Shown here: one piece after another, positions 1 to 5,820 of the stretch
Layout of the letters: each line of letters starts with the position of its first letter
Position numbering within the stretch: position 1 is the stretch's first letter
Assembly (NCBI GenBank): GCA_913055965.1
Contig: CAJXKX010000063.1
Location: 1-8,595, forward strand
Direction: 5' to 3'
DNA: 8,595 nucleotides
Source: an uncultured Roseovarius sp.
Lineage (GTDB): Bacteria; Pseudomonadota; Alphaproteobacteria; Rhodobacterales; Rhodobacteraceae
The notes under the pieces: generated by a model
Database searches by the model: none
What the model saw: the letters and a program-made list of their open reading frames with translations, nothing else
What the model was told of the DNA's origin: nothing
Translations under genes and position numbers: made by a program

Positions 1-313
1 AGGCCAGCCGCCGCCGGGCCGGCGCGCCGTGCGACAGGCTGGGCGGGCCGTCGGGCATGTGCAGCGCGCCGAGCGCCGCACGCCAGTCGGGCCAGGCCTC
101 GCGCGTCATCATCGCCGGATCGAGCCACTCGGGCAGGTCGGGCGCGCGCGCCAGGGCGCCGCTCACGGCCTTTGCCATCACCCTGCCCGTCACCCCCTCG
201 GTCAGGCCATAGACCGGCTCGAAAGGCGGCAGAGCGGCGGCCTCCGCCTCGGTCATCACCAGGTCCGGATGCGCCATCTGCAGTCGGCCGTCGTAGAAGT
301 CGACCCGGCCCCG
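1..313 (-). other. recG: RecG-derived segment of the chimeric ORF (wedge/OB region, partial)
   Basis: Residues 170-273 of the minus-strand frame match the RecG helicase family, which unwinds branched DNA such as stalled replication forks. The visible signature is the end of the wedge OB-fold (RVDFYDGRLQMAHPDLV, about 172-188; compare the MIHPEY-type motif in E. coli RecG). It is followed by the FEPVYGLTEGVTGRVMAKAV block (E. coli: LTPVYPTTEGV) and then ALGALHMPDGPPSL, matching the TLHRPPP segment that precedes the helicase motor. The SF2 motor motifs would lie beyond the left edge. The first part of the RecG wedge domain is missing and is replaced by CheA sequence. No stop or frameshift is seen in this segment. 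Confidence 0.85.
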
Positions 314-820
314 GATGCGCACCTCGCTGCCGACCTGCGCCGCCGAGAGCGTGATGCGCCCCGCCGGTGCCTTGCCTGCCGCCTCGCGCTCTTGCGGCGA
401 CTCCAGCCCGTGATCGGCGGAATTGCGCACCACGTGCAACAGCGGATCGTAGAGGCGGTCGGCGACCAGCTTGTCGATGGCGGTCTCCTCGCCCTCGATC
501 ACGAGGTCGATCTCCTTGCCAGAGTCGCGCTGCAACTCGCGCACCATGCGCTTGAGCCGCCGGAACACCTCGGCCACCGGCACCAGCCGCAATTCGGTCG
601 CGGCATCCTGCACCTCGCGCACGATCATCGACAGCCGGTGCGCCGCCGCCTCGAACCCCACGAGATCCAGTTCGGCCAGTTCGGGCGCGTTGATCGTCTC
701 GGAGACCGACAGCGACAATTCCCCGACGAGGTCCATCAGGCGGCCGATCTTGTCCGACGAGACGCGCAACAACGCGCCGCCCGACGCAACCTCGGCACGG
801 CTCTCGGGGCGGGCGTTCAT
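1..820 (-). CDS. Partial chimeric ORF: P1-less CheA kinase N-terminus fused in frame to RecG
   Basis: The frame opens at ATG 820 and stays open to the left edge (273 codons, no stop). Residues 1-169 are CheA. The P3 dimerisation helix shows RVSSDKIGRLMDLVGEL (about 19-35). The P4 kinase region shows the ELRLVPV segment and an N-box with H129 and N133 in HVVRNSADHGLE. Just before the DxGxG ATP-binding box expected in P4, the sequence becomes RecG (see 1-313). An in-frame TGA at 872-874 and no start codon between it and 820 exclude an Hpt (P1) domain, unless it lies in another frame. R. sphaeroides CheA4 also lacks P1 and P2, so the start may be natural. As read, the product lacks the G1/G2 ATP boxes and the P5 domain, so it could not be a working kinase. 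The Shine-Dalgarno is weak (CGGGG, 7 bases upstream). Either a true rearrangement or a mis-joined contig is possible. Confidence 0.75.
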   Translation of the reverse strand, partial: MNARPESRAEVASGGALLRVSSDKIGRLMDLVGELSLSVSETINAPELAELDLVGFEAAAHRLSMIVREVQDAATELRLVPVAEVFRRLKRMVRELQRDSGKEIDLVIEGEETAIDKLVADRLYDPLLHVVRNSADHGLESPQEREAAGKAPAGRITLSAAQVGSEVRIRGRVDFYDGRLQMAHPDLVMTEAEAAALPPFEPVYGLTEGVTGRVMAKAVSGALARAPDLPEWLDPAMMTREAWPDWRAALGALHMPDGPPSLSHGAPARRRLA

Positions 821-867
821 GCCGTGGCCCCGTGCAGGGCGGGTCTCGGAGGATATGCGAAAGCCAT
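817..867 (-). CDS. Possible 16-codon leader ORF overlapping the cheA-like start
   Basis: A short frame on the minus strand starts at ATG 867 and encodes MAFAYPPRPALHGATA. Its TGA overlaps the ATG of the cheA-like gene (ATGA), the arrangement typical of translational coupling. A GGAG sequence lies 11 bases before the ATG, rather far for a ribosome site. It sits downstream of the predicted sigma-54 start site near 912, so it would be in the leader of that transcript. It could equally be chance, or a remnant of a longer N-terminus. No similarity is recognised. Confidence 0.25.
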   Translation of the reverse strand: MAFAYPPRPALHGATA

Positions 868-922
868 GATGTCACGATCTCCAGGAAACACCCCGCAGGG
901 CGCGCGGCATCGCACGCCTCTT

Positions 923-938
923 TGCAAGCCCCGTTCCA
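923..938 (-). promoter_or_regulatory. Sigma-54-type promoter for the cheA-like gene
   Basis: The minus strand reads TGGAACGGGGCTTGCA. It matches the sigma-54 consensus TGGCACG-N4-TTGCW at every fixed position except C to A at the fourth base. The GG and GC dinucleotides have the required spacing of ten bases. It lies in the 133-bp gap between the stop of the 102-residue gene and ATG 820, about 45 bp upstream of the predicted start site's first downstream ATG (867). The predicted transcription start is near 912. Confidence 0.65.
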
Positions 939-953
939 AGCCGCTGTGCGCCG

Positions 954-1262
954 TCAGGCGGCGTCCTCGTCATTGCCCTCGAAATTGAAGATGCAGACCC
1001 CGTCGAACCCGGTCGAGCGGAACAGGAACGTCTTTTTCATCGTGTCGATGAAGCCGCCATGCTTCTTCTCGAAGGTCTTGAGATCGGCGATCGAGGGAAA
1101 GAACAGGTTGACCGAGATATCCCCCTCCTTGCCGATCATCACAGTGAGCCCCGACATCCGGCATTCCGGTATGGCGTTGCCGAGGATGTCGGTGATGAAC
1201 GGCGTCGCGATCTGCGCCGCGTCGAGGCTGGGGAACTTGAGATGATAGGTCTTGGATAACAT
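954..1262 (-). CDS. Unrecognised 102-residue protein upstream of the cheA-like gene
   Basis: The protein is small, soluble-looking and 102 residues long, with no signal peptide or membrane segment. ATG 1262 is preceded by AGGA with a four-base spacer. The N-terminal half alternates hydrophobic and polar residues (LTVMIGKEGDISVNLFF, strand-like). A helix-like stretch follows (ADLKTFEKKHGGFIDTMKK), then another strand pair (TFLFR, GVCIFNF) and an acidic tail (GNDEDAA). A compact alpha/beta domain is plausible. Codon use and GC are ordinary apart from a Lys/Phe/Ile-richer composition than its neighbours. It lies 133 bp upstream of, and in the same direction as, the cheA-like gene, and is divergent from the flagellar operon, so a chemotaxis or motility role is possible. 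No family is recognised. An overlapping longer minus-strand frame (970-1512) has the Arg/Pro-rich composition of a shadow, so this frame is preferred. Confidence 0.7.
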   Translation of the reverse strand: MLSKTYHLKFPSLDAAQIATPFITDILGNAIPECRMSGLTVMIGKEGDISVNLFFPSIADLKTFEKKHGGFIDTMKKTFLFRSTGFDGVCIFNFEGNDEDAA

Positions 1263-1368
1263 GTCTTCCTGCCCTCTGGACTCGTCTGTCTGGTGAAACG
1301 GTGCGCCCCGGAAAAATGTGAGGCGGAATCTGAAACCCGAACCGGGTATCTTTGGATAGTCGCGGTCT

Positions 1369-1398
1369 CGCTTTCGGCAGGCCGCGCACGCGAAAGCG
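1369..1398. repeat. 8-bp perfect inverted repeat with 14-base spacer
   Basis: CGCTTTCG (1369-1376) and CGAAAGCG (1391-1398) are exact reverse complements around a 14-base spacer. The arm spacing, about two helical turns centre to centre, suits a dimeric regulator site. It lies about 107 bp upstream of the 102-residue gene on the leftward side. Function is unknown. Confidence 0.45.
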
Positions 1399-1463
1399 GC
1401 GGCACGGCGCGTCGGAGAGCGCGCGCCCCCGCCGGAACCGACGAAGACCCGACAGCCGACGCA

Positions 1464-1511
1464 TGGCGGGCGGCGATTCCGTCGGTTTCCCGACGTTTTC
1501 GCCGCCCGTCA
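1464..1511. repeat. 48-bp near-palindrome, candidate enhancer or structured element upstream of fleT
   Basis: The outer arms are 13 bases each (1464-1476 and 1499-1511) and complementary except at one position, which would be a G-U pair in RNA. Inside them is a symmetric 3x3 internal loop (TTC/TTT), then 6-base perfect arms CGTCGG (1480-1485) and CCGACG (1490-1495) around a TTTC loop. The centre is about 118 bp upstream of the predicted fleT start site and 93 bp upstream of the -24 element, a typical distance for a sigma-54 enhancer. A bidirectional terminator or attenuator is the main alternative. Confidence 0.6.
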
Positions 1512-1579
1512 CAGGCTCAACGGCGGTTCGCCGCCCCGCTTTAGCGCCGGGGGCCGGTCATGGCGGGCAAAATGGCGGA

Positions 1580-1595
1580 TGGCATGGTCCCTGCT
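1580..1595 (+). promoter_or_regulatory. Sigma-54 promoter of the fleT-fli operon
   Basis: TGGCATGGTCCCTGCT fits TGGCACG-N4-TTGCW, with C to T in the -24 box and T to C in the -12 box. The invariant GG (1581-1582) and GC (1593-1594) are correctly spaced. The predicted transcription start is near 1606, leaving a 24-base leader with an AAGAGG Shine-Dalgarno at 1618-1623, before ATG 1630. An in-frame ATG at 1579 sits on the -24 element itself and so cannot be the start of a transcript made from this promoter. Confidence 0.8.
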
Positions 1596-1629
1596 TGGGT
1601 GTTTGCGAACGGAACTCAAGAGGTTTGCC

Positions 1630-2742
1630 ATGGCCGATATCTGCATCACCGCCCCCGATTTCCCGCAACAGGCGGGGCTTGTCGCCCTGCTCGAGGCGCG
1701 GCGGCTGCGGGTGCGGGTCGGCCTTGATCGGACCTGTCACACGCTGCTGCAGCCCGGCCCGGCACGCGATCAGCGCGCGCTCGTCGATCTGGCCCGCAAG
1801 CTGGGGGCCAGGCGCATCGTCGTGCTCGATCCCGCCGCCGGGGCGTGGCACCTGCGCGAGGACATGGGCGGGCGCATGATCCATGTGGGCCTGCCCGCCA
1901 CCGGGCTGCCGTACCTGCGCGACGCGGGGCTGATGATGCTGGCCGACCTGCTGGCCGAGCCCTTCGGCGCGATGGTCGCCGCCGATCCCGCCACCGGCGA
2001 CCTGCTCGACATGGCGCGCCGGGTGGCACGGTTCGACGTGAGCGTGTTCATCAACGGCCCCACCGGCAGCGGCAAGGAGGTGCTGTCGCGCCTGATCCAT
2101 GCCGCCTCGCCGCGCGCCGAAAAGCCCTTCATCGCACTCAACTGCGCCGCGATCCCCGAGAACATGCTCGAGGCCATTCTCTTCGGTCACGAAAAGGGCG
2201 CCTTCACCGGCGCCACCACGCCCAACAAGGGCTTTATCCGCGCCGCCGACGGCGGCACGCTGCTGCTCGATGAAATCTCGGAAATGCCGCTCGCGCTCCA
2301 GGCCAAACTGTTGCGCGTGCTGCAGGAAAAGGTCGTGACGCCCATCGGCAGCCAGGCCGAGACGCCGGTCGATATCCGCATCCTCGCCACCTCCAACCGC
2401 GACATGGAGCAAGAGATCGCCAAGGGCACTTTCCGCGAGGACCTCTATTATCGGCTCAACGTCTTCCCGCTCGAAACCCTGCCGCTCGCGGCGCGCGCGG
2501 AGGATGTCCCGGTGCTGGCGCAGGCGATGCTGCGCCGCCACACGCCTGCGGGCGCGCCGACACCGTTCCTGTCGCCCGAGGCGCTCGACATGCTCGCCGC
2601 CCATCCCTGGCCCGGCAACGTGCGTGAACTGGAGAACGTCATGCAGCGCGCGCTGGTGCTGGCCGATGGCGAGGAAATCGCGCCCGGCCATATCATGCTG
2701 ATGGCGCGACCCGCCGCGCAGACCGCCCCCCGCGCCGCCTGA
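1630..2742 (+). CDS. fleT: FleT-like sigma-54 activator lacking a DNA-binding domain
   Basis: This is an AAA+ bacterial enhancer-binding protein of 370 residues that remodels sigma-54 RNA polymerase using ATP. Walker A is GPTGSGKE (143-150), the sigma-54-contacting GAFTGA loop is at 190-195, and Walker B is GGTLLLDE (208-215). The arginine-finger region is FREDLYYRLN (268-277, with R269 and R275) and sensor II is GNVREL (329-334). Residues 1-130 are not a recognisable classic receiver domain. Only 36 residues follow sensor II, and they hold no helix-turn-helix. From memory, R. sphaeroides FleT likewise cannot bind DNA and works as a hetero-oligomer with FleQ; the position at the head of fliEFGHIJ supports this name. 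ATG 1630 is chosen because of AAGAGG six bases upstream and because the promoter at 1580-1595 excludes ATG 1579. fliE begins 12 bp after the stop. Confidence 0.85.
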   Translation: MADICITAPDFPQQAGLVALLEARRLRVRVGLDRTCHTLLQPGPARDQRALVDLARKLGARRIVVLDPAAGAWHLREDMGGRMIHVGLPATGLPYLRDAGLMMLADLLAEPFGAMVAADPATGDLLDMARRVARFDVSVFINGPTGSGKEVLSRLIHAASPRAEKPFIALNCAAIPENMLEAILFGHEKGAFTGATTPNKGFIRAADGGTLLLDEISEMPLALQAKLLRVLQEKVVTPIGSQAETPVDIRILATSNRDMEQEIAKGTFREDLYYRLNVFPLETLPLAARAEDVPVLAQAMLRRHTPAGAPTPFLSPEALDMLAAHPWPGNVRELENVMQRALVLADGEEIAPGHIMLMARPAAQTAPRAA

Positions 2743-2754
2743 GGCTGACCGGCG

Positions 2755-3081
2755 ATGAGCGTGACCGGCATCTCCCCCTCGATGAGCGCGCTGCAGGCCG
2801 CGCAGAGCGCGCCGCGCCCCGAGCCCGTCGCCCGCCCCGCCCCGCTGGGCGAGGCGCAGGGTCCGGGCTTTGCCGAACGGCTGGGGCAGGCGGTCGAACG
2901 CGTCAACGCCCAGCAGGCGAAGGCGTCGCAGGCCGCGCGCGATTTCGAGACCGGACGCACCGAGGACCTGGCCGCGGTGATGGTCGAGCAACAGGTCTCC
3001 TCGCTCGGCTTCCAGATGACGATGCAGGTCCGCAACAAGGCCCTCACCGCCTATCGCGACATCATGAACATGCCGGTCTGA
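2755..3081 (+). CDS. fliE: Flagellar hook-basal body protein FliE
   Basis: FliE is the small adaptor joining the FliF MS ring to the proximal rod, and an early substrate of the flagellar export apparatus. The length (108 residues) is normal for the family. The conserved C-terminal half is visible: GPGFAERLGQAVERVNAQQ (about 36-54), ARDFETGRTEDLAAVMVEQQ (61-80), and the terminal VRNKALTAYRDIMNMPV (92-108), which corresponds to the family's RNKLVQAYEEIMRMQV-type end. The N-terminal 35 residues are Ala/Pro-rich and variable. The ribosome site GAGG (2741-2744) overlaps the fleT stop and lies ten bases from the ATG, suggesting coupled translation. The gene lies 12 bp after fleT and 31 bp before fliF. 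Confidence 0.93.
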   Translation: MSVTGISPSMSALQAAQSAPRPEPVARPAPLGEAQGPGFAERLGQAVERVNAQQAKASQAARDFETGRTEDLAAVMVEQQVSSLGFQMTMQVRNKALTAYRDIMNMPV

Positions 3082-3112
3082 GGCATCGACCGGAAACGCA
3101 GGATCATTCCCG

Positions 3113-4786
3113 ATGGACGGCACCAACACCCTTCCGGCACAGTCTGGCGGCACCTCGCTCGCCGCGCGCGCGCGGCACGCCATGTCGCGCCTCGACGGCT
3201 TTGCCGCGCAACCCGCGCTGCGCCGCGCCCTTCCGGCCATCGGCGTGCTCTTCGCCGTTGTTCTGGCGCTTGCCGCGTGGCTGTTGCTCGCACCCGCCGA
3301 CCGGGTCGCGCTGCAAACCGGCCTGCCCGCCGCCGAAAAGGCCCGCGCGCTCGAAACGCTGACCACCGGCGGCATCGACGCCCGGCTCGATCCCTCCTCG
3401 GGCGCGCTCACCGTGGCCGCCGACCAGTATCACCGCGCCCGCATGGTGCTGGCGAGCGAAGGCCTGCCGCAAGGGGCCGTGGACGGGATGCAGGCCATCG
3501 CCGACATGCCGATGGGCACCTCGCGGCAGGTCGAGGCCGCGCGCCTGCGCCGCATGCACGAACTCGATCTTGCGCGCTCGATCACCGAATTGCGCCCGGT
3601 GCGCGCCGCGCGCGTGCATCTCGCCCTGCCCGAACGCTCCGCCTTCGTGCGCGACCGCGAACCGCCGCGCGCCTCGGTCTTTCTCGAGCTTGCCCCCGGC
3701 CTGTCGCTCGATCAGGCGCAGGTGCGCGCCATCGTCAGCATGGTCGCCACCGCCGTGCCCGACATGGCGCGCGGCAACGTCTCGGTCGTGGACCAGACCG
3801 GCGCACTGCTGACGGTGCAGGAGGAAGACCCGGCCCAGGCCGAGGCCGACCGCCAGATGCAGCACCAGCAACGGCTGGAGCGGATGTATCGCGAGCGGGT
3901 TATGGCGCTGCTGACGCCGATCGTCGGGGCCGGAAATGCCGCCGTCGAGGTGACGCTGGACATGGATTTCACCCGCTCCGAGATCACCAGCGAGGAATAC
4001 CTCCCCGAGACCGCCATCCGCAGCGAGCAGAGCAGCCGCCAGCAGACCAGCGGTGCCGGGGCCGTGGGCATTCCCGGTGCCGTCGCCAACACGCCCCCGC
4101 CCGAGGCCGAACTGGCCGAGCAGGTGGACGGGGCCGAGGCATCCGGCACCACCAACACCTCCACGTCGATGACCCGCAACTACGAGATCAGCCGCCGGGT
4201 CGAGACCCGCCAGCCGCAGATCGCCCGGATCAACCGCGTGCATGCCGCCGTGCTGCTGCACCAGGCGCCCGCAGGCAACGGCGAGGGCGACGCCCCGGCA
4301 GGCCCCCCGATGGAAGAGATAGAGGCGCTCACCCGCAGCGCCATCGGCTATGACGAGACGCGCGGCGACCTCGTGACCGTGGCCAGCGCCCCCTTCATGG
4401 CGACCGCCCCGCTGCTGCCCGCCGCCCGCTGGTACGAGGCGCCGTGGCTGCCGACGCTTGGCCGCACGCTGGCGCAACTGGCGATCCTCGGGCTGGTGAT
4501 CCTGGGCGTGGTGCGTCCGCTGCTCAACCGGTTGCTGCCGCCTGCCGGGGGCGAGGCCGCGCAGGGCATGGCCTTTGCCGATGCCATCGAGGTGCCCAAG
4601 GGCGAGAGCATGGCGGCCCTGCGCCAGCGGCTCGAGACCACCGCCCCCACGGCGGATGATCTGAACGGCGCGATCACCTACGAGGAAAAGATCGACCTCT
4701 TGCGCCACATGGCCGGGTCCGAGACCAACCGCATCGCGGGCGTGTTCAAGACCATGCTCGCCCCGCAGGAGGAGCCGCGCAAATGA
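3113..4786 (+). CDS. fliF: Flagellar MS-ring protein FliF
   Basis: FliF forms the MS ring in the inner membrane, the base on which the export gate, rod and FliG rotor assemble. The product is 557 residues, normal for the family. The first membrane helix is at about 39-60 (PAIGVLFAVVLALAAWLLLA). The ring-building YscJ/FliF motifs follow: VALQTGLPAAEKARALETL (about 64-82), then MGTSRQVEAARLRRMHELDL and ARVHLALPERSAFV. The FliF-specific beta-collar region, rich in Ser/Thr/Gln, is in the middle. The second membrane helix is at about 449-467. The C-terminal tail, ending near TYEEKIDLLRHMAGSETNRI, is the FliG-binding part. ATG 3113 has AGGA nine bases upstream. The stop overlaps the fliG start by four bases (ATGA), and an AGGAGG at 4767-4772 inside fliF serves fliG. 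Confidence 0.95.
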   Translation: MDGTNTLPAQSGGTSLAARARHAMSRLDGFAAQPALRRALPAIGVLFAVVLALAAWLLLAPADRVALQTGLPAAEKARALETLTTGGIDARLDPSSGALTVAADQYHRARMVLASEGLPQGAVDGMQAIADMPMGTSRQVEAARLRRMHELDLARSITELRPVRAARVHLALPERSAFVRDREPPRASVFLELAPGLSLDQAQVRAIVSMVATAVPDMARGNVSVVDQTGALLTVQEEDPAQAEADRQMQHQQRLERMYRERVMALLTPIVGAGNAAVEVTLDMDFTRSEITSEEYLPETAIRSEQSSRQQTSGAGAVGIPGAVANTPPPEAELAEQVDGAEASGTTNTSTSMTRNYEISRRVETRQPQIARINRVHAAVLLHQAPAGNGEGDAPAGPPMEEIEALTRSAIGYDETRGDLVTVASAPFMATAPLLPAARWYEAPWLPTLGRTLAQLAILGLVILGVVRPLLNRLLPPAGGEAAQGMAFADAIEVPKGESMAALRQRLETTAPTADDLNGAITYEEKIDLLRHMAGSETNRIAGVFKTMLAPQEEPRK

Positions 4787-5817
4787 CCGCCGCCCTGCCT
4801 GCCCCCGATGGCATGACCGCCGACAGCCTCAGCCCCGTGCAGAAGGCCGCGATCCTGATGATGGTCTGCGGCGAGGACACGGCAGCGCAGATCCTCGGCA
4901 CCCTCTCGCCCAACGAGGTGCAGATCCTGGGCGAGGCGATGTATACCGTCGAAGGGGTCGATCACGACACCGTCGATGCCGTGCTCAACGAATTCCTGTC
5001 GGTGGTCAGCACCCGGACCGGGCTGGGCGTCGGCGCGGGCGGCTATGTGCGCCGCGTGCTCGATACCGCGCTTGGCGCGCACAAGGCGCAATCGGTGCTG
5101 TCGCGCATCGTGCCGCGCAACAGCGAACGCCCCATCGAGATCCTCGACTGGATGGACCCTTCGGCGGTGGCCGAACTCATCCTCGACGAGCACCCGCAGA
5201 TCATGGCGCTGGTGATCGCCTCGCTCGACTATGCGCAGGGGGCCGAGGTGCTGAAGCTGCTGCCCCCCGAGGCGCAGCCCGAGATCATCCGCCGCATCGC
5301 CACGCTCAACACCGTGCAGCCCGAGGCGCTGCGCGACCTCGAAGAGGTGATGCGCGCCAAGTTCAAGGCCAACACCACCCTGCGCGCCTCGCAGATCGGC
5401 GGCGTCAAGGCCGCCGCCCGGATCATGAACTTTACCCGTCAGGACATGGAAGAGCGGATCATGAAGGACCTGCGCAAGGAGGACAAGCCGCTCTCCGAGG
5501 ATATCCAGGACAACCTCTTCGTCTTCGACTACCTCATCAAGTCCGACGAGCGCGCCCTGCAGACCGTGCTGCGCGAGGTCGAGACCGAAACGCTTGTGCT
5601 GGCGCTCAAGGGGGCCGCCGCCAACCTGCGCGACAAGCTTCTGGGCTGCGTGTCGCAGCGTGCCGCCGCCAATATCATCGACGAGATGGAGGCGATGGGC
5701 CCGGTGCGCCTCAGCCAGGTGCAGGAGGCGCAGAAACAGGTCATCACCATCGCCCGCCGCCTGTCGGACGAGGGGCGCATCACGCTGGCCGGGCGCGGCG
5801 GCGAAGAGATGGTCTGA
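4783..5817 (+). CDS. fliG: Flagellar motor switch protein FliG
   Basis: FliG is the rotor component that contacts the MotA stator and transmits torque, bound to FliF above and FliM below. The product is 344 residues (family about 330-350). The N-terminal FliF-binding domain shows SPVQKAAILMMVCGEDTAAQIL (about 16-37). The middle domain has the EHPQ motif (136-139) used for FliM binding. The C-terminal torque domain contains LKGA and GPVRLSQV. By alignment from memory with E. coli K264, R281, D288, D289 and R297, the charged residues here are K276, R293, D300, E301 and R309, so the torque surface is intact. Translation starts in the ATGA shared with fliF, with AGGAGG ten bases upstream. fliH follows three bases after the stop. 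Confidence 0.96.
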   Translation: MTAALPAPDGMTADSLSPVQKAAILMMVCGEDTAAQILGTLSPNEVQILGEAMYTVEGVDHDTVDAVLNEFLSVVSTRTGLGVGAGGYVRRVLDTALGAHKAQSVLSRIVPRNSERPIEILDWMDPSAVAELILDEHPQIMALVIASLDYAQGAEVLKLLPPEAQPEIIRRIATLNTVQPEALRDLEEVMRAKFKANTTLRASQIGGVKAAARIMNFTRQDMEERIMKDLRKEDKPLSEDIQDNLFVFDYLIKSDERALQTVLREVETETLVLALKGAAANLRDKLLGCVSQRAAANIIDEMEAMGPVRLSQVQEAQKQVITIARRLSDEGRITLAGRGGEEMV

Positions 5818-5820
5818 TCC

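Larger units (their letters stand above)
1263..1629. promoter_or_regulatory. Divergent intergenic regulatory region
   Basis: These 367 bp separate the minus-strand 102-residue gene from fleT. No convincing gene is present. An AT-richer patch lies at about 1305-1365 beside the leftward gene. The region contains five inverted repeats: 1335-1347, 1369-1398, 1464-1511, 1522-1535 and 1534-1552. It also has an 8-bp direct repeat TGGCGGGC (1464-1471 and 1561-1568) and one sigma-54 promoter facing right (1580-1595). I could not identify a clear leftward promoter for the 102-residue gene. This is the expected place for enhancer sites of a FleQ-type activator. Confidence 0.6.

Noticed and set aside
29..988. 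Plus-strand open frame of 319 codons opposite the cheA/recG-like gene
   Set aside because: Arg/His/Pro-rich shadow composition; the minus strand carries recognisable CheA and RecG sequence.
1480..1500. Rho-independent terminator (CGTCGG-TTTC-CCGACG followed by TTTTC)
   Set aside because: The T run is only four bases and is part of the larger palindrome's pairing; no rightward gene ends just upstream. Kept only as an alternative explanation.
970..1512. Minus-strand 180-codon frame overlapping the 102-residue gene
   Set aside because: Arg-rich shadow composition that spans the inverted-repeat regulatory region; the 954-1262 frame has a better ribosome site and protein-like pattern.
1579..1629. 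Upstream in-frame ATG giving fleT 17 extra residues
   Set aside because: The ATG lies on the -24 element of the sigma-54 promoter and upstream of the predicted start site; ATG 1630 has a good AAGAGG at six bases.
2024..2039. TGGCACG inside fleT as an internal sigma-54 promoter
   Set aside because: The -12 box reads GACGT at the right spacing, with no TTGC, and it lies within coding sequence.
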